From NCBI GenBank assembly GCA_027621295.1, contig JAQCBR010000031.1, positions 1-36,276 of the forward strand: 36,276 nucleotides of DNA, in the 5' to 3' direction. The notes beneath the pieces were generated by a model, which saw nothing but the letters and a program-made list of their open reading frames with translations, was not told the DNA's origin and did not search any database. Of the stretch, positions 24,947-33,374 are shown piece by piece (the stretch's first letter is position 1; the number at the start of each line of letters is the position of its first letter). This DNA is from Planctomycetota bacterium (GTDB lineage: Bacteria > Planctomycetota > UBA1135 > UBA2386). Position numbers and translations under genes: made by a program.

Positions 24947-25244
24947 GGGCAGGGGAGGGCGAGAGGCGCGGCGTTTCTGGGGCGGAGAGTGGGCCCACGC
25001 GACCGGCTCGGCGGGTCTTGTTTCCCCGCCAGAAGCCCGTGGACCGCGAAGTCTAGCACGGGAGTCGCGCCGAGGCGGTTCTCCCTGCTCCCAGCCTGGG
25101 AACCCCGGATCAGGGGTGGCAGATCCGGGCCCATCGGGTTAACTCTCGGTCTGCAGTCGGGGAAGAGGCGCGGGCCTCGTTCCCCCGTGTCTCTCCGGTC
25201 GCCTGCCAGCCCCTTTCGACCAAGACACCGAGCGACCGCAACTC
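24947..25244. promoter_or_regulatory. Divergent intergenic region with promoters of glycan operon and DUF5060-type gene
   Basis: This 298-base gap is the only place for promoters of both the seven-gene minus-strand run and the plus-strand hydrolase-like gene. I see a perfect 8-bp inverted repeat at 25104-25129 and a GTTAAC palindrome at 25138-25143. I cannot place -35/-10 boxes with confidence on either strand, and see no credible small gene. Confidence 0.5.
25104..25129. repeat. Perfect 8-bp inverted repeat, possible operator
   Basis: CCCGGATC (25104-25111) and GATCCGGG (25122-25129) are perfect inverted copies, 10 bases apart. The centre-to-centre distance is 18 bases, close to two helical turns, suiting a dimeric regulator. 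A hairpin in either transcript is the alternative. Confidence 0.45.
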
Positions 25245-27119
25245 ATGGCACGACGTCGGCTCCTGGCTGGCGCGTTGTTGGGCTTCTGGCTGGCACCGGC
25301 CCTCTCCGCGCAGGCCCTGTCTGTGTTCTCCCTGGACACCCGCCCGCCGGGTGTTTGGGAGCCCCGCGAGTTCGTCATCCCGACGTTCGCGACCGCTCCC
25401 GGCGGGCTCGGCGAGGCGACCCCGTCCCCGCACAACCCCTGGCTCGACTTCCGGCTGAACGCGCTGGTCATCTCGCCGTCGGGCCGCGTGCTCTCGGTCC
25501 CCGGCTTCTACGCCGCGGACGGCGAGGGCGGCGATCGCGGATCGACCTGGAAGATCCGGCTGACCCCGGACGAGCCGGGCCAGTGGGGAATGCTGCTCCG
25601 CTTCGAGCACGGCCCGCGGATCAATGCGCGGGAGCTGAGCGTCGTCGGCACGCAGATCTTCCCAGGCGGGTTCCCGCTCTACTTCGAGGTCAGCGGGCCG
25701 GATCCGAAGGCCGAGGGCTTCCTCGCGCACGGGCCCCTGGAGTTCGTGTCGGAGCGGTACCTGCGCCATGCGGACGGGACATGGTTCCTCAAGACCGGGA
25801 CCAACAGTCCCGAGAACCTGCTCGGCTACGCGGGCTTCGACGGCGCACGCGATCTCGGGAACCTGCCGCGCAACCAGTCCTTCCTGCACAGCTACCCGGA
25901 CCACGTCGCCGACTGGCGCGGCGGGGACCCGGACTGGGTCGCGGACGGTCGCCCGAACGCCGGCAAGGGCATCATCGGCGCGTTCAACTACCTCGCTTCG
26001 CGGGGCGTGAACTCCGTGTACTTCCTGCCGATGAACCTCGGCGGTGACGGGCAGGACACGTTCCCGTTCCTGGATCCCACGGGCAGCTCGTTCGACCAGG
26101 TCACGCACTACGACGTCGGCCGTCTCGAGCAGTGGAACCTGGTCTTCGGCCACGCGCAGCGCCTCGGCATCCTGCTCGACGTCGTGCTCGCCGAGCGGGA
26201 GGCGTCGAACATCAACTGGCTCGGCCGCGGTCTGACCGACGAGCGGCGGATCTACCTGAAGACGCTGGCCGCGATGTTCGGACACCACCCGGGCCTCCGC
26301 TGGATCCTCTGCGAGGAGAACGCACCGGAGCCGAACGCGCAGTTCACGGTCGTCGAGCTCGGCGACATGGCGCGGTGGCTCCAGAAGTGGTCGCAGTTCA
26401 ACCACCCGTTCGCGATCCACACCGATCCGAACGACGTGCAGATCTTCCAGCAGATCCTCGCCGGTCCGAGCGACCCGAGCTGGCTCACGTCGGCTTCGCT
26501 GCAGGTGCACCGGAACTACAACCCGGCGACCGACACCGTGCTCGACATCTTCGAGCAGGCCGGGCGCGTCGCGATCGTGGATCTCGACGAGGTCGGACCG
26601 GCGGGCCAGGGAATCGACGGATCCAACCACGAGCACTTCCGCAAGCTCGTGCTCTGGGACGTGCTCCTCTCCGGGGGCAACGTGTCCTGGTACTTCGGCT
26701 ACCACGCGCTGCCGCTCGGCGGCGACATCCGGACGGAGGACTTCCGCACGCGCGAGGGGATGTTCGACGCCTCGTTCATCGCGCGGAGCATCCTCACGCG
26801 CATGCAGTTCTGGGGGATGGAACCGGCCGACGAACTCGTCACCGGAGACACGCTGGACCCGGCGTACGGCGATGCCGAGGTGATGGCTGCGCCGGGCGAC
26901 CGCTATCTGATCTACTTCTCGAACGCGACGACGACCGGTGATCTCGACCTCTCCGCGGTCCCGGCCAGCGCGCGGTTCACCGTTCGCTGGCACGACCCGC
27001 GTACCGGCGCGGACGTGGGGAGTTCGGTGATGATGGCCGGCGGCGCCGTCCGGCCGCTGCCTGCGGCGCCGCAGCCGGCAGGGGAGGACTGGGTCCTCGT
27101 GATCAGCCGCGCGAACTGA
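25245..27119 (+). CDS. Secreted DUF5060-type glycoside-hydrolase-like protein
   Basis: A 624-residue exported protein. A Sec signal peptide (RRRLLAGALLGFWLAPALSA) is followed by a beta-sandwich N-domain of the DUF5060 type at about 28-145. Its landmarks are NPWLDFRLNALVISPSGR and VPGFYAADGEG, then a TPDEPGQWGMLLRF strand. The middle, about 170-540, looks like a TIM-barrel glycosidase domain: FLKTGTNSPENLLGYAGFDG, NYLASRGVNSVYFLPMN, and candidate catalytic acids in ILCEENAPEPN (about 362) and IVDLDEVGPAG (about 450). The last about 80 residues resemble the putative collagen-binding C-domain found after such barrels (RYLIYFSNATTTGDLDLS). It may cleave a surface or environmental polysaccharide. 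It is divergent from the glycan operon. The catalytic residues are inferred, not proven. Confidence 0.78.
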   Translation: MARRRLLAGALLGFWLAPALSAQALSVFSLDTRPPGVWEPREFVIPTFATAPGGLGEATPSPHNPWLDFRLNALVISPSGRVLSVPGFYAADGEGGDRGSTWKIRLTPDEPGQWGMLLRFEHGPRINARELSVVGTQIFPGGFPLYFEVSGPDPKAEGFLAHGPLEFVSERYLRHADGTWFLKTGTNSPENLLGYAGFDGARDLGNLPRNQSFLHSYPDHVADWRGGDPDWVADGRPNAGKGIIGAFNYLASRGVNSVYFLPMNLGGDGQDTFPFLDPTGSSFDQVTHYDVGRLEQWNLVFGHAQRLGILLDVVLAEREASNINWLGRGLTDERRIYLKTLAAMFGHHPGLRWILCEENAPEPNAQFTVVELGDMARWLQKWSQFNHPFAIHTDPNDVQIFQQILAGPSDPSWLTSASLQVHRNYNPATDTVLDIFEQAGRVAIVDLDEVGPAGQGIDGSNHEHFRKLVLWDVLLSGGNVSWYFGYHALPLGGDIRTEDFRTREGMFDASFIARSILTRMQFWGMEPADELVTGDTLDPAYGDAEVMAAPGDRYLIYFSNATTTGDLDLSAVPASARFTVRWHDPRTGADVGSSVMMAGGAVRPLPAAPQPAGEDWVLVISRAN

Positions 27120-27243
27120 CGGTCCGGGGCCCGGCTCCGTCCGGCCCGCGTCGCGCCGGTTCCCTCGGTCCTCGGCTTCCCCTACAAGGTGGATGCGTCC
27201 GGCCTCGCGTCGCCCCCGCAGAACCGGCCGACGGACCGAAACC

Positions 27244-28812
27244 ATGCGTGTGCTGATCGCGATCGCCCTGTCCCTGCTCCCGGTGCTGTCGACTCCGCTC
27301 GCGGCGCAGACCCGTGAGGAGCGCCTCGACGCGGTGCAGGAGTTCAAGCGCTTCTTCCGCAAGTTCAAGACCGTCGAGGAGCAGGTCGAAGCGGTGCGGA
27401 CGCTCGAGGGCATGGAGTGCGTGGAGGCCTGCGACGAGCTCTACGCGCTCCTCGACCACAAGACGCCCGAGATCGCGCGGACCGCGCGCGCGGTGATGTC
27501 GTCCTACCGGGAACCGGAGACGTTCGCTGGCTACGTCGCGCAGCTGCCCGACCTGAAGGACCAGGACAAGCGGGCCGCACTGATCGAGATCTTCGGCGTC
27601 GCCGGTCAGCGCGATGCGATGCCGGAGGCGGTCCGCATCTCCGTCGAGGACAAGAAGGCCAACGACGACGTTCGCTACGCGACGCTCCGCGCGGTGACCA
27701 CGTGCGGATACCGGGACGGCGTCCCGGAGCTCGTGCGCGTGATGCTCGAGTCGTCGAATCCGCTGATCCGGATGGCGGCCGCGGAGACCGCCGGTGGGCT
27801 CCGGCTCGCGGACAACGGGCCCGACCTGATCCCACGCCTCGACGACTCGTCGTGGCAGGTCCAGATCGCGGCGATCCAGGGGCTGGCGTCGATCCGGGTC
27901 CAGGACGCGGTCTCGCCCCTGATCGAGCTGATGGGCAAGGGGGGGCGAGCATCCGAGGAGTGTGCGGACGCGCTGTTCCGGATCACGGCCCTCGACCTGC
28001 CGGTCGACGTCGCCGTGTGGCGGACGACCTGGGAACGGCTGTCGTCGATCGACGGGTGGCGCATCCCGACCGACGAAGAGCTCGCCAAGAAGGCTGCCAA
28101 CCGGAAGAAGTACGACGCGCTCTACGGGGCGAAGTCCGAGGATGCGACGACGTTCGGTGGGATCCCGACCAGCTCGACGCGCATCCTCTTCATCATCGAC
28201 GTGTCCGGGTCGATGGCCGACTACGTGGTCGAGCGCGAGAGCTTCGACGCCGGCTACGAGGACTACGAGAAGCTGACGATCGTCAAGACCGAGCTGATGC
28301 GGACGATCGACTCGCTCAGCGAGGACGTGCTGTTCAACATCGTCGCCTTCGCGAGCGATCTCGATTCCTGGAAGAAGGGGATGGTCCGCGCGAACAACGT
28401 GAACCGTGCGAGTGCCCAGGCCTTCGTGAGGAAGCTCGAGCCGATCGGTGGACCCGAGGCCCAGGCGCTCGCCGCGTCGGGTCTGGGTGGGACCGCGAAC
28501 CTCGCGGCTGGCAAGACCAACACGTTCAAGGCGCTGATGTATCCGTTCGGCGTCGACCCGGACGCCAAGCGCCCGACGACCGGCGAGGAAGGTGCGATGG
28601 CGAACCCGATCGACACGGTGTTCTTCCTGAGCGACGGGCGTCCTTCGACCGGCAAGCACACCGACACGCAGACCATCCTCGACGAAGTCGCGCGTCTGAA
28701 CGGGCTCTACCGGATGGTGTTCCACACCATCGCGATCGGGGAGTTCCAGAAGGAGTTCCTCCGCACCCTCGCCGAGGCCAACGGCGGTGTCTTCGTCGAC
28801 CTCGGTCGGTGA
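27244..28812 (+). CDS. Exported HEAT-repeat plus VWA domain protein
   Basis: A 522-residue protein. A signal peptide (RVLIAIALSLLPVLSTPLAA) is followed by helical HEAT-like repeats at about 25-260, with units such as EIARTARAVMSSYREPE and LIRMAAAETAGGLRLADNG. A VWA domain covers about 312-522. Its MIDAS motif DVSGSM is at 319-324, and FLSDGRPSTGKHTD near residue 460 carries the late MIDAS Asp. The VWA domain probably binds a divalent metal and a partner protein in the periplasm or outside. Such HEAT/VWA proteins are frequent in planctomycetes, which is one reason for the taxonomic guess. The ATG at 27244 is chosen over the open frame from 27193 because it starts at the signal peptide. The preceding 124 bases (27120-27243) contain nothing firm. 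Confidence 0.85.
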   Translation: MRVLIAIALSLLPVLSTPLAAQTREERLDAVQEFKRFFRKFKTVEEQVEAVRTLEGMECVEACDELYALLDHKTPEIARTARAVMSSYREPETFAGYVAQLPDLKDQDKRAALIEIFGVAGQRDAMPEAVRISVEDKKANDDVRYATLRAVTTCGYRDGVPELVRVMLESSNPLIRMAAAETAGGLRLADNGPDLIPRLDDSSWQVQIAAIQGLASIRVQDAVSPLIELMGKGGRASEECADALFRITALDLPVDVAVWRTTWERLSSIDGWRIPTDEELAKKAANRKKYDALYGAKSEDATTFGGIPTSSTRILFIIDVSGSMADYVVERESFDAGYEDYEKLTIVKTELMRTIDSLSEDVLFNIVAFASDLDSWKKGMVRANNVNRASAQAFVRKLEPIGGPEAQALAASGLGGTANLAAGKTNTFKALMYPFGVDPDAKRPTTGEEGAMANPIDTVFFLSDGRPSTGKHTDTQTILDEVARLNGLYRMVFHTIAIGEFQKEFLRTLAEANGGVFVDLGR

Positions 28813-28827
28813 GGGCCCCGGGGTCCG

Positions 28828-30009
28828 TCAGGCCTCGCGGGTGATCCGGCGTCCGAGCAGGAGGACGACGACCGTCGCGCCCGAGCCGATGGCGCCGGTC
28901 CACAGATAGGCGTCGGTCAGGCTCGGCAGCGACATCGCCAGCGGGAACGCGATCGAGAACACGATCCGTCCGGCGAACGAGAGCACCGACAGCGTGGTTG
29001 CGCGCGCCTCGGACCCGATCCGATGGTTCGCGTAGTCCTGGATCACCGCCCAGTGCATGCCGAACGGGATCTGGTGGACGAAGAACAGCGCGATCCCGAG
29101 TCCGTCGGGACGGCCCGCCATCAGCAGCAGCGACAGCGAGATCATCAGCGGCATCGCCCAGAACAGGCGGACGGGGCCGAATCGTCGGCACAGCCACGGG
29201 GTCAGGCGGCTGCACGGCGCGGCGACGAGGTTCAGCGCGAAGAACAGGAACCCGATCGCGAGCGGGTCCTCGGCACCGACCTCGCGGAGGAATGGCTGGT
29301 AGGTGTGGAACGGGAACCGCAGCAGCGCGAACAGCACCACGTAGTAGACGAGGAGCCACGCGACGGCCGGGTGCCGCAGGTCGGTCCACGCGCGTTGGAG
29401 CAGCGATGGTCCGGTGCTGTCCACGCCCCTCTGCGTGCTCCCCTCCAGGTCGTCGAGGAACCACGCGAAGACGGCGGCCATCGCACACAGTCCGGCCGTC
29501 AGGTAGATCGCCGCCGGGATGTCCACGGCGGCGACCAGCGCACCGCCGACCAGGAATGCGCCCGCGGTGCCGAGGAGGCGCGCGGTGTTGGCGATCGCCT
29601 CCTGGCGGTGGAACTCGCCGGTCCGGCCGCGGCGCCGGAGCGACTCGAACAGCAGGGCTGCCGGCGGGCCCGAGAGGATCGAGTGGCCGAGCCCGAGCAG
29701 TGCCTCGCCGGCGCAGAATGCCGGGAACGTGCTGGAAGCGCCGATCACGACGAAGCCGAGCGCCAACAGGAGCGGGCCGCAGATCAGCGCTCGTCTCGGG
29801 CCGAAACGGTCGGCGAGGAGTCCGGTCGGGACCTCCGCGACGACCATGGTCACGTAGTAGACCGAGATCAGCGTCGCGTACTGGGGCGGCGTGATCCCGA
29901 GATCGTCGAACCAGAACCAGAGGAACGGGACGCACGCGAACGGGTAGGTCAGCGCGGCGTAGGCGCGGAGCAGGCGGATCTGGCGGTCGAGGGCGCGGTC
30001 GGGCTCCAT
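28828..30009 (-). CDS. MFS transporter, unknown substrate
   Basis: A 393-residue protein with about 12 membrane helices. The first helix begins at LLRAYAALTYPFACVPF. The loop between helices 2 and 3 carries VPTGLLADRFGPRRALICG, matching the MFS signature DRxGRR. The N-terminus is placed at ATG 30009 because the 37 residues upstream in the open frame are Arg/Gly-rich and not transporter-like. The sequence resembles small drug or sugar efflux MFS proteins, but the substrate is not readable. It converges with the HEAT/VWA gene, with 15 bases between stops. It is divergent from the threonine aldolase gene, with 122 bases between the starts that hold no clear promoter boxes. Confidence 0.82.
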   Translation of the reverse strand: MEPDRALDRQIRLLRAYAALTYPFACVPFLWFWFDDLGITPPQYATLISVYYVTMVVAEVPTGLLADRFGPRRALICGPLLLALGFVVIGASSTFPAFCAGEALLGLGHSILSGPPAALLFESLRRRGRTGEFHRQEAIANTARLLGTAGAFLVGGALVAAVDIPAAIYLTAGLCAMAAVFAWFLDDLEGSTQRGVDSTGPSLLQRAWTDLRHPAVAWLLVYYVVLFALLRFPFHTYQPFLREVGAEDPLAIGFLFFALNLVAAPCSRLTPWLCRRFGPVRLFWAMPLMISLSLLLMAGRPDGLGIALFFVHQIPFGMHWAVIQDYANHRIGSEARATTLSVLSFAGRIVFSIAFPLAMSLPSLTDAYLWTGAIGSGATVVVLLLGRRITREA

Positions 30010-30131
30010 GCCGGGGCGGAGCACGATGCCACCGAGGGGTCCGGTGCGCCACCGTCCTGGTCGGAGCGCTTCGTCTCCATTCCGGTCTCCCGCTTGGACC
30101 CGGACTGCGCGCCGCGGCAAGATGCTCGCCC

Positions 30132-31157
30132 GTGGAACGACCCGCCGATTTCCGCAGCGACACGCTGACGCGCCCGTGCGCCGCGATGCGCGACGCCATG
30201 GCGACGGCGAGGGTCGGGGACGACGTCTTCGGCGAGGACCCGACCATCGCCGAGCTCGAGTCCGAGGCGGCAGCCTTCCTCGGGAAGGCCGCGGCGATGT
30301 TCGTCCCGTCCGGGACGATGGCGAACCAGATCGCGATCCACGTCCACTGCCGGCCCGGTGACGAGCTGATCTGCGAAGAGCGCAGCCACGTCTACTACTA
30401 CGAGGGGGGCAGCATCGCCCGCCTGTCGGGCACCCAGGTCCGCACGATCCGCGCTCCCTCCGGGTTCCCGACCCCGGACGACGTCCGCGCTGCGGTGCGG
30501 CCCGACGACCCGCACTTCCCGCGCTCGCGGCTCCTCGTCGTCGAGAACACGCACAACATGGCCGGCGGTCGCTGCCTCGCGCCGGACGCGATGGATGCGC
30601 TGGCCGTGACCGCCAGGGAGTCGGGGTTGATCGTGCACATCGACGGGGCTCGGCTCGCCAACGCGGCGGTCGCGCAGGGCGTGCCCGCCGCGCGCCTCGC
30701 CGCCGCGGCCGACACGCTGTCGCTGTGTCTGAGCAAGGGGCTCGGCGCCCCGGTCGGCTCCGTGGTCGCCGGCAGCGTTCCGTTCATCGCCGAGGCGCGG
30801 CGGGTGCGGAAGGCGTTCGGTGGCGGCATGCGGCAGGCGGGGGTGCTCGCGGCAGCAGCGCTGATCGCTCTCCGCGATGGCCCGGGCTGGCTGGCCTTGG
30901 ACCACGAACGGGCGCGGCGCCTCGCCGAGTCCGCTGCGGGCGTGCCCGGCCTCACCGCGGCCGTGCCCGACACCAACATCTGCATGGTCGACCTGACGGC
31001 TGGTGCGCCCGAGGACCTGATCGCGCACCTGCGGGCCCACGAGGTCCTCGCGCTCAAGGTCGGGCCGATGCGCGTCCGCCTCGTGACCCATCGTGACCTC
31101 TCCGACGAGGACGTGGATCGGGCCGTGGCCGCGATCCGCTCGTTCTCGGCAGCATGA
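30132..31157 (+). CDS. ltaE: Low-specificity threonine aldolase
   Basis: A 341-residue PLP enzyme of the fold-type I beta-eliminating lyase family. Landmarks are DFRSDTLTRPCAAMRDAM at the start, VGDDVFGEDPTIAELE, FVPSGTMANQIAI (PLP phosphate region), HIDGARLANAAVA with the PLP-contacting Asp, and LCLSKGLGAPVGSVV with the Schiff-base Lys near residue 202. It cleaves threonine and allo-threonine to glycine and acetaldehyde. Length matches the family. The start is GTG 30132, giving the family-like N-terminus; no strong ribosome binding site is visible. The next gene begins 75 bases downstream. Confidence 0.92.
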   Translation: MERPADFRSDTLTRPCAAMRDAMATARVGDDVFGEDPTIAELESEAAAFLGKAAAMFVPSGTMANQIAIHVHCRPGDELICEERSHVYYYEGGSIARLSGTQVRTIRAPSGFPTPDDVRAAVRPDDPHFPRSRLLVVENTHNMAGGRCLAPDAMDALAVTARESGLIVHIDGARLANAAVAQGVPAARLAAAADTLSLCLSKGLGAPVGSVVAGSVPFIAEARRVRKAFGGGMRQAGVLAAAALIALRDGPGWLALDHERARRLAESAAGVPGLTAAVPDTNICMVDLTAGAPEDLIAHLRAHEVLALKVGPMRVRLVTHRDLSDEDVDRAVAAIRSFSAA

Positions 31158-31232
31158 ACCCCGGTCGAAGCCGCGCGCATCGACCATCGACCCAGACACA
31201 GTTCCGACGCCCCAGAACCCCCGAGGCACGAC

Positions 31233-32564
31233 GTGAGCATCTTCAAGGCCTACGACATCCGCGGCACCTACCCCGACCAGATCGACGAGGCCATCGCGCG
31301 CCGCATCGGCGCTGCGTTCGCCAAATTCCTCGGTGCGAAGACGCTGGTCGTCGGCCGGGACATGCGGACGATGGCGCCGTCCGTGCAGGACGCGGTCATC
31401 GAGGGCATCCTCGACCAGGGCTGCGACGTGCTGGACATCGGTCTCGCGTCGACGCCGACGACCTACTACGCGATCGGCAAGCTCGCGTGCGACGGCGGCC
31501 TCTGCGTGACCGCGTCGCACAACCCGAAGCAGTACATCGGCTTCAAGCTGTGCCGCGCCGAGGCCCGGCCGCTGTCCGCGGACTTCGGGATCCCGGACAT
31601 CGAGGAACTGGTGCGGAGCGGCGATCTCACGCCCGCGGCCGAGCGCGGCAAGCGTGACCAGGTCAACGTCACCGAGGACTTCTGTGACCACATCGCCGGC
31701 TTCGCGTCGGGGATCGCGCCGATGCGGATCGTCGTCGACTACGCGAACGGCATGGGCGGGCACGAGGGCCCGAAGGTCTTCTCGCGCATTCCCGGGCTCG
31801 AAGTCGTGCCGCTCTACGAGGAGCTGGACGGGACGTTCCCGAACCACGAGGCGAACCCGCTGAAGGAATCGAACCTCGACGACCTGCGCGCCAAGGTTCG
31901 TGAGGTCGGGGCACCGCTCGGTCTCGCGTTCGACGGGGACGCGGATCGCTGCGCGTTCGTCGACGAGGAGGGGCGCACCGTCCACGCCGACCTGATCACC
32001 GTCATCATCGGCCGTGGGATGCTCGAGAGGCACCCTGGCAAGGGCATCATCTACGACCTCCGTTCGTCGAAGGTCGTGCCCGAGGAGATCGTGAAGATGG
32101 GCGGCCGCCCGGTGCGTGAGCGCGTCGGTCACTCGTTCATGAAGGAGACGATGCGCAAGAAGGACTGTATCGGCGGCGGCGAACTGTCGGGGCACTTCTA
32201 CTTCGCGGAGAACTACTTCACCGACTGCGGCGTGCTCGCCGGGATCATGGTGCTGAACCAGCTCAGCAAGGAAGGGCGGTCGCTGAAGGCCGCCGCCGAC
32301 GAGCTGCGCCGGTACTACGGCACCGGCGAGATCAACTTCCGCGTCGACGACAAGGAAGGGAAGATGCGCGAGGTCGAGACCCGGTTCGCGGACGCGGAGA
32401 TCGACCATCTCGACGGCGTGACCGTGACCTACCCGGACTGGTGGGTGAACGTGCGCCCGAGCAACACCGAGCCCTACCTGCGCATGTGTCTGGAGGCGGA
32501 CACGCCCGAGCGCATGGCCGAGAAGAAGGCGGAGCTCATCGCGATGCTCGGCGAGCCGATCTGA
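31233..32564 (+). CDS. Phosphomannomutase/phosphoglucomutase
   Basis: A 443-residue alpha-D-phosphohexomutase. Ser95 in TASHNPK is the phosphoserine. The Mg-binding loop DGDADR is at 234-239. GGGELSGHFYF near residue 315 is the sugar-binding loop (GEMSGH-like), and RPSNTEPYLRM near residue 407 binds phosphate. The start IFKAYDIRGTYP is typical of PMM/PGM. It interconverts hexose 1- and 6-phosphates of mannose or glucose, which feeds nucleotide-sugar supply for glycans such as that of the minus-strand operon. GTG 31233 has GAGG six bases upstream. It is followed at 13 bases by the SAM hydroxide adenosyltransferase gene. Confidence 0.93.
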   Translation: MSIFKAYDIRGTYPDQIDEAIARRIGAAFAKFLGAKTLVVGRDMRTMAPSVQDAVIEGILDQGCDVLDIGLASTPTTYYAIGKLACDGGLCVTASHNPKQYIGFKLCRAEARPLSADFGIPDIEELVRSGDLTPAAERGKRDQVNVTEDFCDHIAGFASGIAPMRIVVDYANGMGGHEGPKVFSRIPGLEVVPLYEELDGTFPNHEANPLKESNLDDLRAKVREVGAPLGLAFDGDADRCAFVDEEGRTVHADLITVIIGRGMLERHPGKGIIYDLRSSKVVPEEIVKMGGRPVRERVGHSFMKETMRKKDCIGGGELSGHFYFAENYFTDCGVLAGIMVLNQLSKEGRSLKAAADELRRYYGTGEINFRVDDKEGKMREVETRFADAEIDHLDGVTVTYPDWWVNVRPSNTEPYLRMCLEADTPERMAEKKAELIAMLGEPI

Positions 32565-32568
32565 ACCC

Positions 32569-32572
32569 GAGG
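32569..32572 (+). promoter_or_regulatory. Ribosome binding site supporting the TTG start at 32578
   Basis: GAGG lies five bases before the TTG at 32578, right after the preceding stop at 32564. It supports a rare TTG start for the SAM adenosyltransferase gene. Confidence 0.5.
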
Positions 32573-32577
32573 TTCCC

Positions 32578-33345
32578 TTGCTGCCTCCCCCGAACGGCGT
32601 CGTCACGACGCTGACCGACTACGGACTCGACGACCCCTACGTCGGCATCCTCAAGGGTGCGATCCTCAAGGGGCACCGTCGGGCGCAGGTCGTCGACCTC
32701 TGCCATGCCGTGCCCGCTCAGGACGTCGAGGTCGGTGCGTTCTTCCTCGCGGCCGCGCGGGGGAGATTCCCGGACGGCACCGTCCACGTGGCGGTCGTCG
32801 ATCCAGGCGTAGGCACGTCGCGCCGCGTGCTCGCGGTCCTGTCCGGCGGCTCCTACTGGATCGGTCCGGACAACGGGCTGCTCGACGGCGTGCTGTCGGA
32901 CGTCGGCGCCGAGGTGCTGTCGGTCGACCTCGATGCCGTCGGCGTCCAGCTCGAGTCGCGAACCTTCCACGGCCGGGACGTGTTCGGGCCGATCGGTGGG
33001 TTCCTGGCGGGCGGACGGTTCGGCTTCCGCGCGCTCGGTCGCCGCATCGCCGACCCGGTGCGGCTGCATGGGGACACGACGCCGCGCGTGCTGTTCGCGG
33101 ACCGTTTCGGGAACCTGGTGACGAACGTCTCGCAGGATGCCTTCGAGGGGCGGGTCGCCAGCGTCCGGATCGCAGGTCGCAGCGTGGGCATGGTCGGCAC
33201 CTACGCCGAGTCCAGCGATGCGTCCGTGGTCGCGCTCTGGAACTCCTACCGCACGCTCGAGCTCGCCCTCGCCGGCGGTTCGGCAGCCGCCGAGCTGGGA
33301 GTGGGGCGGGGAGAACCCGTCGAACTGGAGCTGAACCCGGCCTAG
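32578..33345 (+). CDS. SAM hydroxide adenosyltransferase (DUF62 family)
   Basis: A 255-residue protein of the family that hydrolyses S-adenosylmethionine to adenosine and methionine, relatives of fluorinase. Landmarks are VTTLTDYGLDDPYVGILKG near the start (substrate Asp region), VVDPGVGTSRR (about 74-84), WIGPDNGLLDG (about 96-106), TFHGRDVFGPIGGFL near residue 130, and FADRFGNLVTNVSQDAF near residue 178 in the C-terminal barrel. The halogen-binding loop typical of fluorinases is not evident, so hydroxide transfer is favoured. TTG 32578 is the start; the N-terminal motif lies right after. The gene sits in a run with phosphomannomutase, arginase and LarC, and the functional link is not obvious. 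Confidence 0.9.
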   Translation: MLPPPNGVVTTLTDYGLDDPYVGILKGAILKGHRRAQVVDLCHAVPAQDVEVGAFFLAAARGRFPDGTVHVAVVDPGVGTSRRVLAVLSGGSYWIGPDNGLLDGVLSDVGAEVLSVDLDAVGVQLESRTFHGRDVFGPIGGFLAGGRFGFRALGRRIADPVRLHGDTTPRVLFADRFGNLVTNVSQDAFEGRVASVRIAGRSVGMVGTYAESSDASVVALWNSYRTLELALAGGSAAAELGVGRGEPVELELNPA

Positions 33346-33362
33346 AACGGATGCCCGCTGGC

Positions 33363-33368
33363 AAGGAG
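33363..33368 (+). promoter_or_regulatory. Ribosome binding site of the arginase gene
   Basis: AAGGAG, six bases before ATG 33375. It selects this start over the in-frame ATG at 33351. Confidence 0.65.
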
Positions 33369-33374
33369 ATCTCG

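Noticed and set aside
27127..27147. GGGCC/GGCCC inverted repeat after the DUF5060-type gene
   Set aside because: Only five base pairs with an 11-base loop and no T-tract; likely chance.
25110..27413. Long minus-strand open frame (767 codons) opposite the DUF5060-type gene
   Set aside because: Arg/Val/Glu-rich composition without motifs. It is the antisense of a gene with signal peptide and family domains, as is common in high-GC DNA.
29949..32606. Long minus-strand open frame (885 codons) under threonine aldolase and phosphomannomutase
   Set aside because: It runs through two well-supported genes on the other strand and has low-complexity composition.
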